Part shown: piece by piece, positions 22,732 to 33,133 of the stretch
How the letters are laid out: each line of letters opens with the position of its first letter
Position numbering within the stretch: the first letter of the stretch is position 1
Assembly: GCF_024586455.1 (NCBI RefSeq)
Contig: NW_026089624.1
Location: 5,175,341 to 5,239,340 of the forward strand
Reading direction: 5' to 3'
DNA from: Bactrocera neohumeralis
Taxonomy: Eukaryota; Arthropoda; Insecta; Diptera; Tephritidae
DNA length: 64,000 bases
Notes under the pieces: model-generated
The model's input: only the letters and a program-made list of their open reading frames with translations
Database searches by the model: none
Told to the model about the DNA's origin: nothing
Position numbers and translations under genes: made by a program

Positions 22732-23801
22732 TTTATACTCTCGCAACAATGTTGCTAACGAGAGTATTATAGTTTTGTTCACATAACGGTTGTTTGTAAG
22801 TTCTAAAACTAAAAGAGTCAGATATAAGGTTATATATACCAAAGTGATCAGGGCGACGAGTAGAGTCGAAATCCGGATGTCTGTCTGTCCATCCGTCCGT
22901 CTGTCCGTCCGTCCGTCCGTGCAAGCTGTTACTTGAGTAAAAATTGAGATATCATGATGAAACTTGGTACACGTATTCCTTGGCTCCATAAGAAGGTTAA
23001 GTTCGAAGATGGGCAAAATCGGCCCACTGCCACGCCCACAAAATGGCGAAAACCGAAAACCTATAAAGTGTCATAACTAAGCCATAAATAAAGATATTAA
23101 AGTGAAATTTGGCACAAAGAATCGCATTAGGGAGGGGCATATTTGGACGTAATTTTTGGAAAAGTGGGCGTAGCCCACCCCTACTAAGTTTTTTGTACAT
23201 ATCCCGGAAACTACTATAGCTATGTCAACCAAACTCTATAGGGTCGTTTTCTTCAGGCATTTTCATATACAGTTGAAAAATGGAAGAAATCGGATAATAA
23301 CCACGCCCACCTCCCATACAAAGGTTATGTTGAAAATCACTTAAAGTGCGTTAACCGACTAACAAATAACGTCAGAAATCCTAGATTTTACGGAACGAAC
23401 TGCAGAAGGAAGCTGCACCCAGACTTTTTTTAAAAATTGAAAATGGGCGTGGCCTCGCCCACTTATGGACCAAAAACCATATCTCAGGAACTACTATACC
23501 GATTTCAATGAAATTCGGTATATAATATTTTCTTAACACTCTGATGACATGTACGAAATATGGGTGAAATCGGTTCAGAACCACTCCTTTTCCCAATATA
23601 ACGCTATTTTGAATTCCATCTGATGCCTTCTCTGTATAATATATACATTAGGAACCAATGATGATAGCGGAATAAAACTTTACACAAATACGGTATTTGA
23701 AAAATATGTAAATGACGGATAATGAAATTTCGATTATCACTTTATCATGCGAGAGTATAAAATGTTCGGTGACACCCGAACTTAGCCCTTCCTTACTTGT
23801 T
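22732..23801 (+). mobile_element. mini-me-like repeat, complete copy C
   Basis: This 1.07-kb unit starts TTTATACTCTCGCAACAATG, where TACTCTCG and CGAGAGTA can form a 5' hairpin. It continues through a (TA)n-like GGTTATATATACC, a conserved core (GTGATCAGGGCGACGAG) and a (GTCY)n tract (22880-22920). It ends GAGAGTATAAAATGTTCGGT followed by a hairpin TTCGGTGACACCCGAA and CTTACTTGTT. This (TA)n-core-(GTCY)n plan matches the mini-me repeats described in Diptera, which the literature links to DINE-1-type Helitrons. Open frames here rich in GRTDGQTD are translations of the GTCY tract, not genes. Confidence 0.82.
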
Positions 23802-23813
23802 TTATTATATGAT

Positions 23814-24902
23814 TTTTATACTCTCGCAACAATGTTGCTAACGAGAGTATTATAGTTTTGTTCACATAACGGTTGTTTGTAAGTCCTAAAACTAAAAGAG
23901 TCAGATATAGGGTTATATATACCAAAGTGATCAGGGCGACGAGTAGAGTCGAAATTCGGATGTCTGTCCGTCCGTCCGTCTGTCCGTCCGTCCGTCTGTC
24001 CGTCCGTCCGTGCAAGCTGTAACTTTAGTAAAAATTGAGATATCATGATGAAACTTGGTACACGTATTTCTTGGCTCCATAAAAAGGCTAAGTTCGAAGA
24101 TGGGCAAAATCGGCCCACTGCCACGCCCACAAAATGGCGAAAACCGAAAACCTATGAAGTGTCATAACTAAGCCATAAATAAAGATATTAAAGTGAAATT
24201 TGGCACAAAGGATCGCATTTGGGAGGGGCATATTTGGACGCAATTGTTTTGGAAAAGTGGGCGTGGCCCCGCCCCCTACTAAGTTTTTTATACATATCTC
24301 GGAAACTACTATAGCTATGTCAACCAAAGTCTACAAAGTCGTTTTCTTCAGGTATTTCCATATACAGTTCAAAAATTGAAGAAATCGGATAATAACCACG
24401 CCCACCTCCCATACAAAGGTTATGTTCAAAATCACTAAAAGTGCGTTAACCGACTAACAAAAAACGTCAGAAACACTAAATTTTACGGAAGAAGTGGCAG
24501 AAAAAGCTGCACCCAGCCTTTTTTTTAAAATTGAAAATGGGCGTGGCGCCGCCCACTTATGGACCAAGAACCATATCTCAGGAGCTACTAGACCGATTTC
24601 AATGAAATTCGGTATATAATATTTTCTTAACATCCTGATGACATGTACGAAATATGGGTGAAATCGGTTCACAACCACGCTTTCTTCCAATATAAAGCTA
24701 TTTTGAATTCCATCTGATGCCTTCTCTGTATAATACGAGTATAAACATTAGGAACCAATGATGATAGCGGAATAAAACTTTACAAAAATATGGTATTTGA
24801 AAAATATGTAAATGACGTATTATGAAATCTCGATTATCACTTTACCATGCGAGAGTATAAAATGTTCGGTGACACCCGAACTTAGCCCTTCCTTACTTGT
24901 TT
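23814..24902 (+). mobile_element. mini-me-like repeat, complete copy D
   Basis: Nearly identical to copy C over its length and separated from it by only about 12 bases, so copies C and D form a head-to-tail pair. The (GTCY)n tract at 23959-24012 is longer than in C. The same 5' and 3' hairpins are present, and the 3' end is at CTTACTTGTT. Confidence 0.82.
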
Positions 24903-25689
24903 TTGTATGGAATATACAAACACGTTTACAAATGTGCATAACAAAAAACCTACCTACATACAAGATTTGGAGAAAAAGATACGATGGGGAATGGCAGAAA
25001 GTTGCCCGTCCCGAAATGCCCACGTGAACTGACCATGCAAAATCAAAAAAAAAAATTACGGCTGATGTGCCCCAAAATTAGCAAGAAATATCCTCTATGA
25101 TCACAGTCGGAAAATTACTGTAGATTAGTGTAATGCGCTGAAAGATTTCCACGTGTGACCTCGTGTTATGTTAGAGATATTTGAAATAAAAAAGTGATTC
25201 ACGAAAAAGTTAAAGGGCACCACATGAGTAAACTGTTATAATATACATATGTAAAATTAATTAGAGAAGGAGGATATATTTAGGAGGATAATTAGATTTT
25301 GTTCGAATATCACTATTGAACTCAAGCAATTACTTTTTTAAAATGACAAAAATACAAATTTGTTATATTAATTTCCCAAAAGTAAGTAGAATGTATAGGT
25401 AAAATTAGTTTTTATATTTTATTGTTATATTAAAATCCCTGTAAAATAGGCATTTGAATGAAACTTAAAAGCAAACTCACCATTTATCTGTCCGCTACTA
25501 AACACATATCTGCTCTGGGGCCCCAAAATCATTTGGGACCATCCATTTACTTTTACCATAAAAATTTTAGAAAATACTTAAGACTGCATTATGAGACTAT
25601 ATTTATTCAAATGACTTTTGGTATCAAAAACAAAAGAAGTAAACCAATGACTTCGCCAACCATCCATTATGACACTTTGTAGCTACCTC
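24903..25689. other. Non-coding, no feature recognised
   Basis: AT-rich sequence between mini-me copy D and a mariner. Short open frames (for example 25458-25682) have no recognisable domain. No terminal repeats were found. Confidence 0.4.
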
Positions 25690-26577
25690 CAGGGTTTGTC
25701 CGTACAGAAATATGACTGATTTTCTTCCGCCGCGACTGTACTTCGGGGCGTGCGGGCACAGACTGGATTCGGTAGAGGGCGTTCCTAGCTTACGAACGAG
25801 TGTATGTTTCCGAGCACCTGGAGAGTCAGGACAAACATGTTTCTGTGACTGATGCAAGCAAAATGCAGTGTTCGTTAGAGCAGAGGTACGCGATTAAATT
25901 CTGTGTGAAACTCGGTAAATCTGCAACAAAGACGTTTGATATGATCAAACAGGCTTACTCAGATATTGCTTTAGCAAGTGGTGTGTTTCGGTGGCACCAG
26001 GTCTTTTTGGAGGGCCGGGAAGAGGTCGCTGATGAAGACCGGAAGAATAGCAAATCCAAAGTGAAAACGATGCTGATTGTCTTTTTTGAAATCAGAGGCC
26101 TCGTCCACCATGAATTTGTTCCTCCTGGACAATCCGTCAACGCCAAGTTTTACGTGGAAGTCCTCAAGAGACTCAAACGAAGGGTAAATCGGGTCCGACA
26201 AGATAAGGCAGACGATTGGAAGTTACACCACGACAACGCCCCGGCTCACACCGCCTTTCTTGTGACAAGTTACCTAACCAAGGCCGGCATCCTAACGATT
26301 CCGCAGCCGCCCTTCAGCCCAGATGTGGCCCCTTTTACTTTTTTTGTTTCCTTGCCTGAAAACGCCGATGAAAGGAGATCTAAGCAGCATGCACCTCGGC
26401 TGTCACGGCTATTCCGGAGAATACTTTCCGTAACGCCTTCAATGCTTGGAAATCGCGCTGTCAGCGCCGCATTGACGCAGAAGGAGCCTATTTTAAAAGT
26501 TTTTAAAGAATTGCAATGATTGGTGCAATAAATTTTTTAAAATCAACTCAGTCCTATTACTTTCCGGACAAACCCTG
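25690..26577 (+). mobile_element. Internally deleted mariner with terminal repeats
   Basis: The left end CAGGGTTTGTCCGTACAG and the right end, reading inward CAGGGTTTGTCCGGAAAG, are the inverted ends, with a TA following the right end at 26578. The 888-bp length is below the usual 1.3 kb of mariners because of an internal deletion in the transposase. A shorter relative lies at 38686-39314. Confidence 0.85.
25863..26519 (+). pseudogene. Mariner transposase with internal deletion
   Basis: The ATG at 25863 starts MQCSLEQRYAIKFCVKLGKS, the N-terminal helix-turn-helix. The frame stays open for 218 codons but jumps from VADEDR straight to KNSKSKVKTM, losing the second DNA-binding motif and the region before the catalytic core. 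The segment IVFFEIRGLVHHEFVPPGQS has Glu where the family usually has Asp (FFDIRG). LHHDNAPAH keeps the second catalytic Asp, and 34 residues later the third position is Thr instead of Asp (VAPFTFF). It cannot be an active transposase. Confidence 0.85.
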
Positions 26578-26741
26578 TAATATTTATATTACTGAATACT
26601 CGAGCGTATTCTTCTTATTTTAAGTCAGTGGTCGGCTAAAAGAAGCCGAGATAATATACAAATGTGAGAACGAAAGTTAAGCCACCTCTAGAGAACTATT
26701 TTTTTTATTATGTTTAAATTATCTAAACAAGAGCATTTATC

Positions 26742-27228
26742 TGGGTCAAACCGCGTAAAGTGGTCCATGAAAATTTCGAAAAATTACCGATTTTGAAAAT
26801 TAGCAGTTCATTAGGAAGGGAACTAGACGCATACTCCGTGATATAAATATTTCGTAGTTATTGAAGGTTGAAATTTAGAGTACTATAAAATTGTAAAATT
26901 ATTTTGTCATAAACTATCTCCATTAATCGATGAAATTTTGTGAAGTCAAAGAAAACTGTCCGTGCTGCATTACAGATATTTTTTTACGACCCATTTGTTA
27001 AAATAATAATATTTTACATAAGTTTTAGTTAAACAATTGAATTTTTTATGTGTTCTTCACGCTAAAAAAAACTGAGAAGTATGTGACGCAACGCGGAAAA
27101 TATTCACTTTTAATAATCTGCAAAAAAAATTTTTGTTCATTCATACCATTCCAAAGATAATGAATTTTTTGTTCCCCTACCGCTCTTAAACCACCACTCT
27201 CATGGACCACTTGACGTGGCTTGACCCA
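26742..27228. mobile_element. MITE with 27-bp terminal inverted repeats
   Basis: The ends are inverted copies: TGGGTCAAACCGCGTAAAGT at 26742 and, inward from 27228, TGGGTCAAGCCACGTCAAGT, both followed by GGTCCATGA. The 487-bp interior is AT-rich and non-coding and matches 14262-14635 over most of its length. No convincing target duplication is visible. The superfamily is not assigned. Confidence 0.7.
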
Positions 27229-27939
27229 TCTTCCCATATTTTTTCGTGTAAGGTATATTTGCCCAACATCACAGTTTTGTGTAATGTTGTTTCGTGCTGT
27301 GTTAATAATGACGATAGAGAGACTAATGCGAAGTGTGCTAGGCACAATTTTGATATGTATAAAATGTTGAGCTCATCTTATACTAATTTATATTAAAAAG
27401 ATGTTTGGTATTTGTACGAAAGTTTACAATTGACCGTTTAAGCAAACTCGGTAATGATAACTTACGTAATAAACAGCTCGGTAGAAATAATTTTTGTGGA
27501 ATTCAGTAACACTACTTCAAGGACAATCTGTACTGATGTTAGCCTTTAGCATTGAATACATTTGCTCATGATAAAGTTTAAGTATATGAAATTACCTCCT
27601 TTCTTAACAAGCATTTGAGTAAAATTTGACGCAGTAAAGTTAGCAGCTAGCTTTAATATTAGTAAGAGGGCTTCTAGTTTATTTGGAGGAACTTCTATGC
27701 TTTACTTTGATTTTATTTCAAGATACTATCTTGATTTGACATTGCCGAAGTTAATATTCGATTTTAAGTCTTCTTAATATATTTGCGAGGATTCAAAAAT
27801 ACAACAGGATAAAGTTAAATTTTTGGTTGTATTTCGAAAGTGCTTGCTATAATCTTAAATATAAGTTAAATATTGGTATTATTGCAACAACTCTTAGTTT
27901 CGATTATATGTGTGGTATTTTGCTTGTATTTTTAAACTA
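27229..27939 (-). other. Downstream flank / probable 3' UTR of sv
   Basis: Lies just 3' of the sv stop codon on the minus strand. Minus-strand AATAAA polyadenylation-like signals occur at 27712-27717 and 27678-27683, about 220-260 bases after the stop. No protein-coding frame is credible on the plus strand. Confidence 0.4.
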
Positions 27940-28106
27940 CTATACCAAAAATATGTCTGATGTTTCCGATTTCGTGCAGGCACTTCCAGTCGGTGATGCA
28001 GCAGACGCCAAAGAGTTGGCGCGGGTGGCTGCCAAAGGTGATCGCATATCCTGATTTAATGCGCCTGATGTTTGACTTTGACTCCCATCATAGTAGTAAG
28101 AAGAAT
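27940..28106 (-). CDS. sv: sv (Pax2-type) last coding exon
   Basis: The exon starts after acceptor CTTCCAAAAG at 28107 and ends at the TAG stop (27942-27940). It encodes the C-terminal tail SSYYYDGSQSQ...MRSPLAATRANSLASAASPT and ends SETSDIFLV. The YYY box and the closing residues match the C-terminus I recognise for shaven/D-Pax2 of flies. The first two exon bases complete a codon with the final A of the previous exon, giving Asn before SSYYY. This region belongs to the transactivation/inhibitory tail of Pax2/5/8 proteins. The plus-strand open frames overlapping it are shadows. Confidence 0.9.
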
Positions 28107-28427
28107 CTTTTGGAAGTGAGAGAAGTAGTGAATACAAATAAAATTTAAATGCTCCAAAAATTTATTGGCGATCAATACGAGTTTTTGAAGGAATACAAAC
28201 GTAGAAATCTATTATATTTTTAAGAATTTTCTTACACAATTCGATACTGACATCAGTTTGGATTGTTTTTTATTTATTTTTCACTTTGAGCAAAATCTTT
28301 CTAATGCTCATTGAACCAATAGTTCGATGAAGTAGTTGAAAATTCTAATGATATAATTCTGAAGATTTGATGTTAGTTAAAGCTTAACTATTTCAAACAT
28401 TAAATAGTTTACATTTATTGAACTTAC
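28107..28427 (-). other. sv last intron
   Basis: A 321-base intron with GTAAGT donor and AAAAG acceptor. AT-rich, no transposon recognised inside. Confidence 0.7.
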
Positions 28428-28538
28428 TTAATAGACCAGTGCCTGCTGTATATCCATAAGATCCATACGCTGATCCATACTGAGAATATGCCGGATTATA
28501 GGTGTACTCTGTGGTAGGCACAACGGACCCGCAAGCTG
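28428..28538 (-). CDS. sv: sv (Pax2-type) penultimate exon
   Basis: This 111-bp exon is bounded by acceptor TTTTTTATAG and donor A|GTAAGT. Frame: two bases, 36 codons, one base, so both flanking introns are phase 1. It encodes ACGSVVPTTEYTYNPAYSQY followed by GSAYGSYGYTAGTGLL. The Tyr/Gly/Ser-rich run ending in GLL is the Pax2/5/8 transactivation region. The exon is too short to stand out as an open frame, and it was found from the splice sites and motif. Confidence 0.88.
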   Translation of the reverse strand, partial: QLAGPLCLPQSTPIIRHILSMDQRMDLMDIQQALVY

Positions 28539-30124
28539 CTATAAAAAAAGAGAATATACTGATGAAGAGAAATATTAATTCCGTTTCAATTTCTTATATT
28601 TAAATCCAACTTCTCTCTTACACCGTAGCACACAAATTAAATGAATAGTACTAAGTGAAAATTTGAGTATCTAAGCGATTATAATCAAATCGTTTTGTGC
28701 AAAATCAAGGTGGGATACATACTATTAGAGGACAGGAAGCCAAACAACCGTAAAAATCGTGTATGCGCGAAATGTTCAAGATATCAATCTGATTAACTTT
28801 GCCTGAGAGAATATGCGTCTAAAACTGTTTTCAAGCCAGCGATTTTTTAGGTCAAGTGTTTTTTTTTGGGATTATAAAATTTTCTTCGTTATCTTTGAGA
28901 TATCCAAATGAAATTAAATGCATAGGTGCGTTTTGTTATTCTATTGAACATTTGTCAGAATCGGCCAAACCGTTATTACATTTTCCGGTATCCTGCTTTT
29001 AATTAAAAACCTAATAGCACATATTTTTGCGGAACTGTTTTCTAATACATGCTTAACAAGAACAGTGAAAATAAAGACCAATGCAATAACCTCTATTTTC
29101 TTTCTTCGTTCGCTCCAAATCTGTTTTAGACACATATAGTATTCTCTCTCTTCAGAATGATCTGTTGAACATTTTCCGCTTACGCGATTTTATAGAAAAA
29201 AATAGACTACATATACTTAGGTTGAAGTGTTGTTCATAGAATTATATTCCAGATATACATATGCATCCACAAATTTACGATAAATAGTTTTCTTAAATAG
29301 TTTATTTTAACTTTACAAAAGAATGTCGTCGTAAAGTGCAAAACCTACAGGGGTTGTTTGTAGCACTGCGTTGCATTGAAAATGGGAATAAAGTAAATCA
29401 TTTTGATTATAGTTCTCTCGTGCCTCAATTTCGACTAGCTTTAGTCTTACTTTAATACTATTTTAAAATATTTTGTAAAGACTGAAGTATTTTTATTTTT
29501 AGGCTTGATTACTTTCTGGCATGGAATTTTTATTTAGATTAGAAGATAAATTGCGCAAGTCTGAACATTTGTTAATTAAAAGTGATGTTCGGATTTTTTC
29601 GACTTATTTAACTAACAATTTCTTAATTTAAATGGAATAATAAGCTCTTGATTTTACTTAATTGTTAGCATTACCTTGGTTAGCAAATTATTGAAATACA
29701 GGTACAAGTCTTTCCTTATAAATCTCAACCAGTCAAAAAAGGTTATGTTATTAGTACTATGCAAGGTGGGATTGTGGTAAATTCTTTTGTTTTTGAAATC
29801 AATGCATAACAATGTGTCTATAATATAAAAGTAATTAAATGGATAAATTAGCTATTAAAAGTAATAGTAAGATCCAGTTGTGACCTTGTTTTAAAATGTA
29901 CTCCAAGGAGTTTTAAGTTATAATAACTTTCCTTAATACAAAGTGCATTTCCAACTTTGTATTATAAAATACTATTTGTACTGTAAATACTTGCACAATA
30001 GTAAACAATATATTAATATTATTAATAATGATAATTAATTTTCTTAAACATATACAGACACAGATTGCTTAGTTTATTTCATTCGTACGAAAATAAAAGA
30101 AGTATTTCGACGCCAAGTCATAAC
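28539..30124. other. sv intron sequence, nothing recognised
   Basis: First part of the 4.6-kb intron between 33133 and 28539. AT-rich, without terminal repeats or credible coding frames; the minus open frame 29135-28941 has no recognisable domain. Additional phase-1/phase-1 exons could exist here unrecognised. Confidence 0.4.
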
Positions 30125-30680
30125 TTTACGTTGCTTTACTCATCAAATTCATGTTTTAAGTGATCAAAAATGAAATAATGTATGTAAGGCAATGTATGAG
30201 AGCTCGCGTTGCCGTGGTGAATAAAGATCTGTCTTCGTTGGTTGGTTTTCCTGATTTTTTGAGAGACAAATGGCAAGCAAATGGTTGTGTACCACTCAGA
30301 CTTTACTCCTCTGTATTGTTCTAGAGGTAGGGTTACGACATGTTCAGTTTTTCTAAAAAAACAGGCAACCATTTGCTTAGAGATGCTTAGTGCGCGAAAA
30401 GCATTTTTTAATTCCGCTCAATTTTGAATATCCCTACAGTGGACTACTGTTAACTTTCGGGATCATTTGCATAAATTCACGGTTCACCACCTGTTACCTT
30501 GTCATAGACGTATTTCGAAGCACCGTTATTGCATTCTTTTGACATTCATCTCGACCTCTCTTGAATGATACACATATTGTATGAGATTGCAATATTGAAT
30601 GTATGCTAGTCTCGGTAGTGCGGTTATAGTTGCCTAAATCTCACGATAGGTCGCATGACGATCTTGCAATATCACTTTTT
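30125..30680 (-). pseudogene. Mariner-type transposase relic
   Basis: On the minus strand, near 30620-30400, pieces read KYVYDKVTGGEP and IYANDPES*Q, resembling the first catalytic block of mariners (VTGDESWIYAY type). Then KWLPVF / MVACFFRKTEHVVTLPLEQY, SEWYTTICLPFVSQKIRK and IHHGNASSHT (30372-30136) follow. In the last motif the usual catalytic Asp (HHDNA) is Gly. No terminal repeats were found. It sits inside the large sv intron on the same strand as the gene. Confidence 0.7.
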
Positions 30681-31301
30681 GCGCACAGAATCAGAATCAA
30701 TAGTTTCCGGAAAAATAATTGATGTGAACGAGCTTCAAGAAGTTCGTCTTGGGATAATTTATGACGTCGATTGAATTTATCATGCCATCGATAACCGCTA
30801 GTCATTGATGGAGCTTCATAGCGAAAAGTTGAGTTAAGTTCATCGATGCACTGCTGCTGAGATATGATCCATGTCGAAAGTTGTAAAAAATAATTGCGCG
30901 AAAATGTTCGCGATTTAATTCATTTTTTTAGCCGTGATAAATATTTTAAGTTCTTTAGACAACTCAAACAGCACAATATCAAAACTTTCTGAGTATGTAT
31001 AAAATTAAAATTGTCGAACTTTACGATACAGTTTTGAAATTGCCAGTTTGTAACACTAGGGTCGCCAAATAACCAAACAACAGAAAAAACAAATGTACCC
31101 TGAAATGAAAGCAAAAAAATAATCGACAATTACGCAAAAGAGCGAATTCCAGTACTTAAAGTAACGAGGAGTTTAAAAATTTTGCTTAACATTGTGCAAT
31201 TGTTCATTATACGTATAATATTATAAAAAATGGAAAGATAAGACGTCGGTTGAAAATCATCCATGGTGTGGTCGCCCTTAGGCATTTTATAAAACAAACG
31301 A

Positions 31302-31640
31302 ATGTTGGTTGGTACGCAAGGTCAAAAAAGAAACCAAAACAAATGGCAAAAGGCAAAAAGATGTGAAAGATGTGTAATAGAAGAGTGGTACAATATAGAC
31401 ACATCTATAACAAGAAAATTGGCCAAATCAATACGTCGACGTTTAAAAGATGTAGTCCGAAAAAAAGGAAGAACTACGCGATATTACAAAATTTTGACAT
31501 ATTGGTTTTTAACTTGGATTCTGAATTGCCGAATATTGTTTTGCTTTTATTTTTGGAGTAATTCAGGTTTGTGCTTTTTTGGTTAGTTTTGTTGTATTTA
31601 TTATAATAAAACTCATGAAGTTACAAATTAAATAAAAGTT
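31302..31640 (+). pseudogene. Tc1-like transposase C-terminal fragment
   Basis: The frame at 31302 onwards reads IEEWYNIDTSITRKLAKSIR followed by KGRTTRY, the pattern of the Tc1 transposase C-terminus (EEW...LV.SM..R...VI.AKG..TKY). About 170 further bases look like 3' UTR. The rest of the transposase and both terminal repeats are missing. Confidence 0.6.
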
Positions 31641-31690
31641 TGTCACGAAGTTTGTAACACCCAGAAGGAAGCGTCAGAGCTTCTATAAAG

Positions 31691-32202
31691 TAATAGGCGA
31701 TAGTTGGCGCTGAAAGCGCGTAGTTCTAGTTTTATTCGTCGGGTCATACTATACCTTTTTGGAAAGCTCATTTCACGCGCTAACACGTGTTTGATTGATT
31801 ATCGTTTCTTTTAAGTCGTTCGTGAGTTATAGCGTCGCAAACATGGAGCAAAATAAAGAGAAAATACGGCATATTTTACAGTACTACTACGATAAAGGTA
31901 AAAATGCCGCCAATAAAATTTGTGCAGTTTATGGACCCGATACAGTTTCCATTTCCACCGCACAACGATGGTTTCAACGTTTTCGCTCTGGTGTAGAGGT
32001 GGTCGAATATGCGCCACGCTCCGAAAGGCCTGTCGTCGAAAATTGCGATAAAAACGCTGAATTGGTCGAAAGAGACCGGCATAGTAGCAGCCGTAGCATC
32101 GGTCAAGAGCTGGGCATGAGTCATCAAAAATTCATTTCAATTTCAATAATAAAAACAAAATTCTATAAAAATACCGCAAGACTTTTTTGACAACCCATTA
32201 TA
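31691..32202 (+). mobile_element. Internally deleted mariner (same lineage as 12313)
   Basis: The right terminal repeat, read inward, is GGGTTGTCAAAAAAGTCTTG, and the outer left repeat is mostly lost (ATAGGCGATAGTTGG against the longer version at 12313). Its 5' UTR and coding start match the copy at 12313. Both copies jump from ATTCATTTCAATTTCAATA near the end of the DNA-binding domain to 3'-end or foreign sequence. Confidence 0.8.
31843..32190 (+). CDS. Truncated mariner transposase: DNA-binding domain only
   Basis: The open frame runs from ATG at 31843 for 115 codons. It contains the first helix-turn-helix (MEQNKEKIRHILQYYYDKGK...ICAVYG), the linker TAQRWFQRFRSGVEVVEYAP and the second helix-turn-helix (SSSRSIGQELGMSHQKF). 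After the deletion junction it ends in codons from the terminal repeat (YKNTARLF). No catalytic residue remains. Four codons between KGKN and AANK present in the copy at 12468 (VTQ area) are missing. If made, such a protein could bind terminal repeats without cutting; that is inference. Confidence 0.7.
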   Translation: MEQNKEKIRHILQYYYDKGKNAANKICAVYGPDTVSISTAQRWFQRFRSGVEVVEYAPRSERPVVENCDKNAELVERDRHSSSRSIGQELGMSHQKFISISIIKTKFYKNTARLF

Positions 32203-32690
32203 TATATATATATGTATAAAAGATTAGTATGTTGAGCTGAGTCGATTAAGCCATGTCCGTCTTTCTTTATATATACGAACTAGTCCCATAGTTTTTAAGA
32301 TATCGTTTGAAATTTTTTCAAACGTCATTTTCTCTTCAAGAAGCTGCTCATTTGTCGGAACTGTCGATATCGGACCACTACAACATATAGCTGCCATACA
32401 AACTGAACACATTTGACAATGTATCTTCACAAAAGTTGGCACAAGTTATATTCTAAGATAATAATGTAATCTCCGAAGAAATTGTTCAGATCGGCTTACT
32501 ATAGCATATAGCTGCCATACAAACTGAACGATCGGAATCTAGTGCTGGTATGGAAAACTTTTGCATTTGACAAGATATATGCATGAAATTTGGAATAGAT
32601 TATTTTCCAAGACAACAATGTAATCTCCGAGGAAATTGTTCAGTTCGGTTAACTTCGGTGCAGCCGAAGTTAACGTTTTTTCTTGTTTGG

Positions 32691-33133
32691 TTTTTTATTT
32701 GTTTATATTAATAAATATGTCAGAGAAAAAATATAAAAAAATGCAGATGTCTAATACTTTCTTTGGCCAGTGTAGGTAGTTTATTTCATTTAGTATTTTA
32801 TTTAATTTGTGTAAGAGTATGTGTATTTGAGTGATTTCGTTACGATAAATTCGTGTATTTGGGTGGAAAAAAATTGATCTACATCAAATAATTATTTCGC
32901 TTAAAAGAAGTTATTTATTACATAATTGTGCACTTTAATAATGATAGAGTGTCTTAGTAATAATGGGAGGTAATCATAAGAAATGCATATATAATGTGGA
33001 TGAAATATATAGGTGACTATTACAAGTAAGTTAGGTGTTGCGTATTTTTTCTAAAATGAGTACAAATACTAAACGGATAGCACATTTTCTTAAATACAGG
33101 TGTATATATGACTCAACTAAGTGAAGCACTTGC
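32691..33133. other. sv intron sequence, nothing recognised
   Basis: AT-rich sequence between the repeat end and the GC donor at 33133. No features are seen besides the splice site. Confidence 0.4.

Larger units (their letters stand above)
31640..32690 (+). mobile_element. Second GTCY-type dispersed repeat, split by a mariner
   Basis: The left part is AGTTTGTAACACCCAGAAGG at about 31649. After the mariner insertion (31691-32202) it resumes with a TATATA tract, AGTATGTTGAGCTGAGTCGA and GCCATGTCCGTCTTTC. The 3' end is a hairpin (CTTCGGTGCAGCCGAAG) followed by TTAACG...CTTGTTT at about 32690. It has the same plan as the mini-me-like repeats (TA tract, core, GTCY, 3' hairpin, CTTGTT end) but a different sequence. 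A truncated relative lies at 34555-34835. Confidence 0.65.

Noticed and set aside
22733..24130. Overlapping minus-strand frames of 60-107 codons rich in GRTDGQTD and DRHPNFDSTRRPDHFGIYN
   Set aside because: They are translations of the (GTCY)n tract and core of the mini-me-like repeat, recur in every copy (also 53412, 53527, 57019) and have no gene context.
27827..28054. 75-codon plus-strand open frame ending DVSDFVQALPVGDAADAKEL
   Set aside because: It is the antisense shadow of the last sv exon, whose minus-strand reading matches Pax2 and splices correctly.
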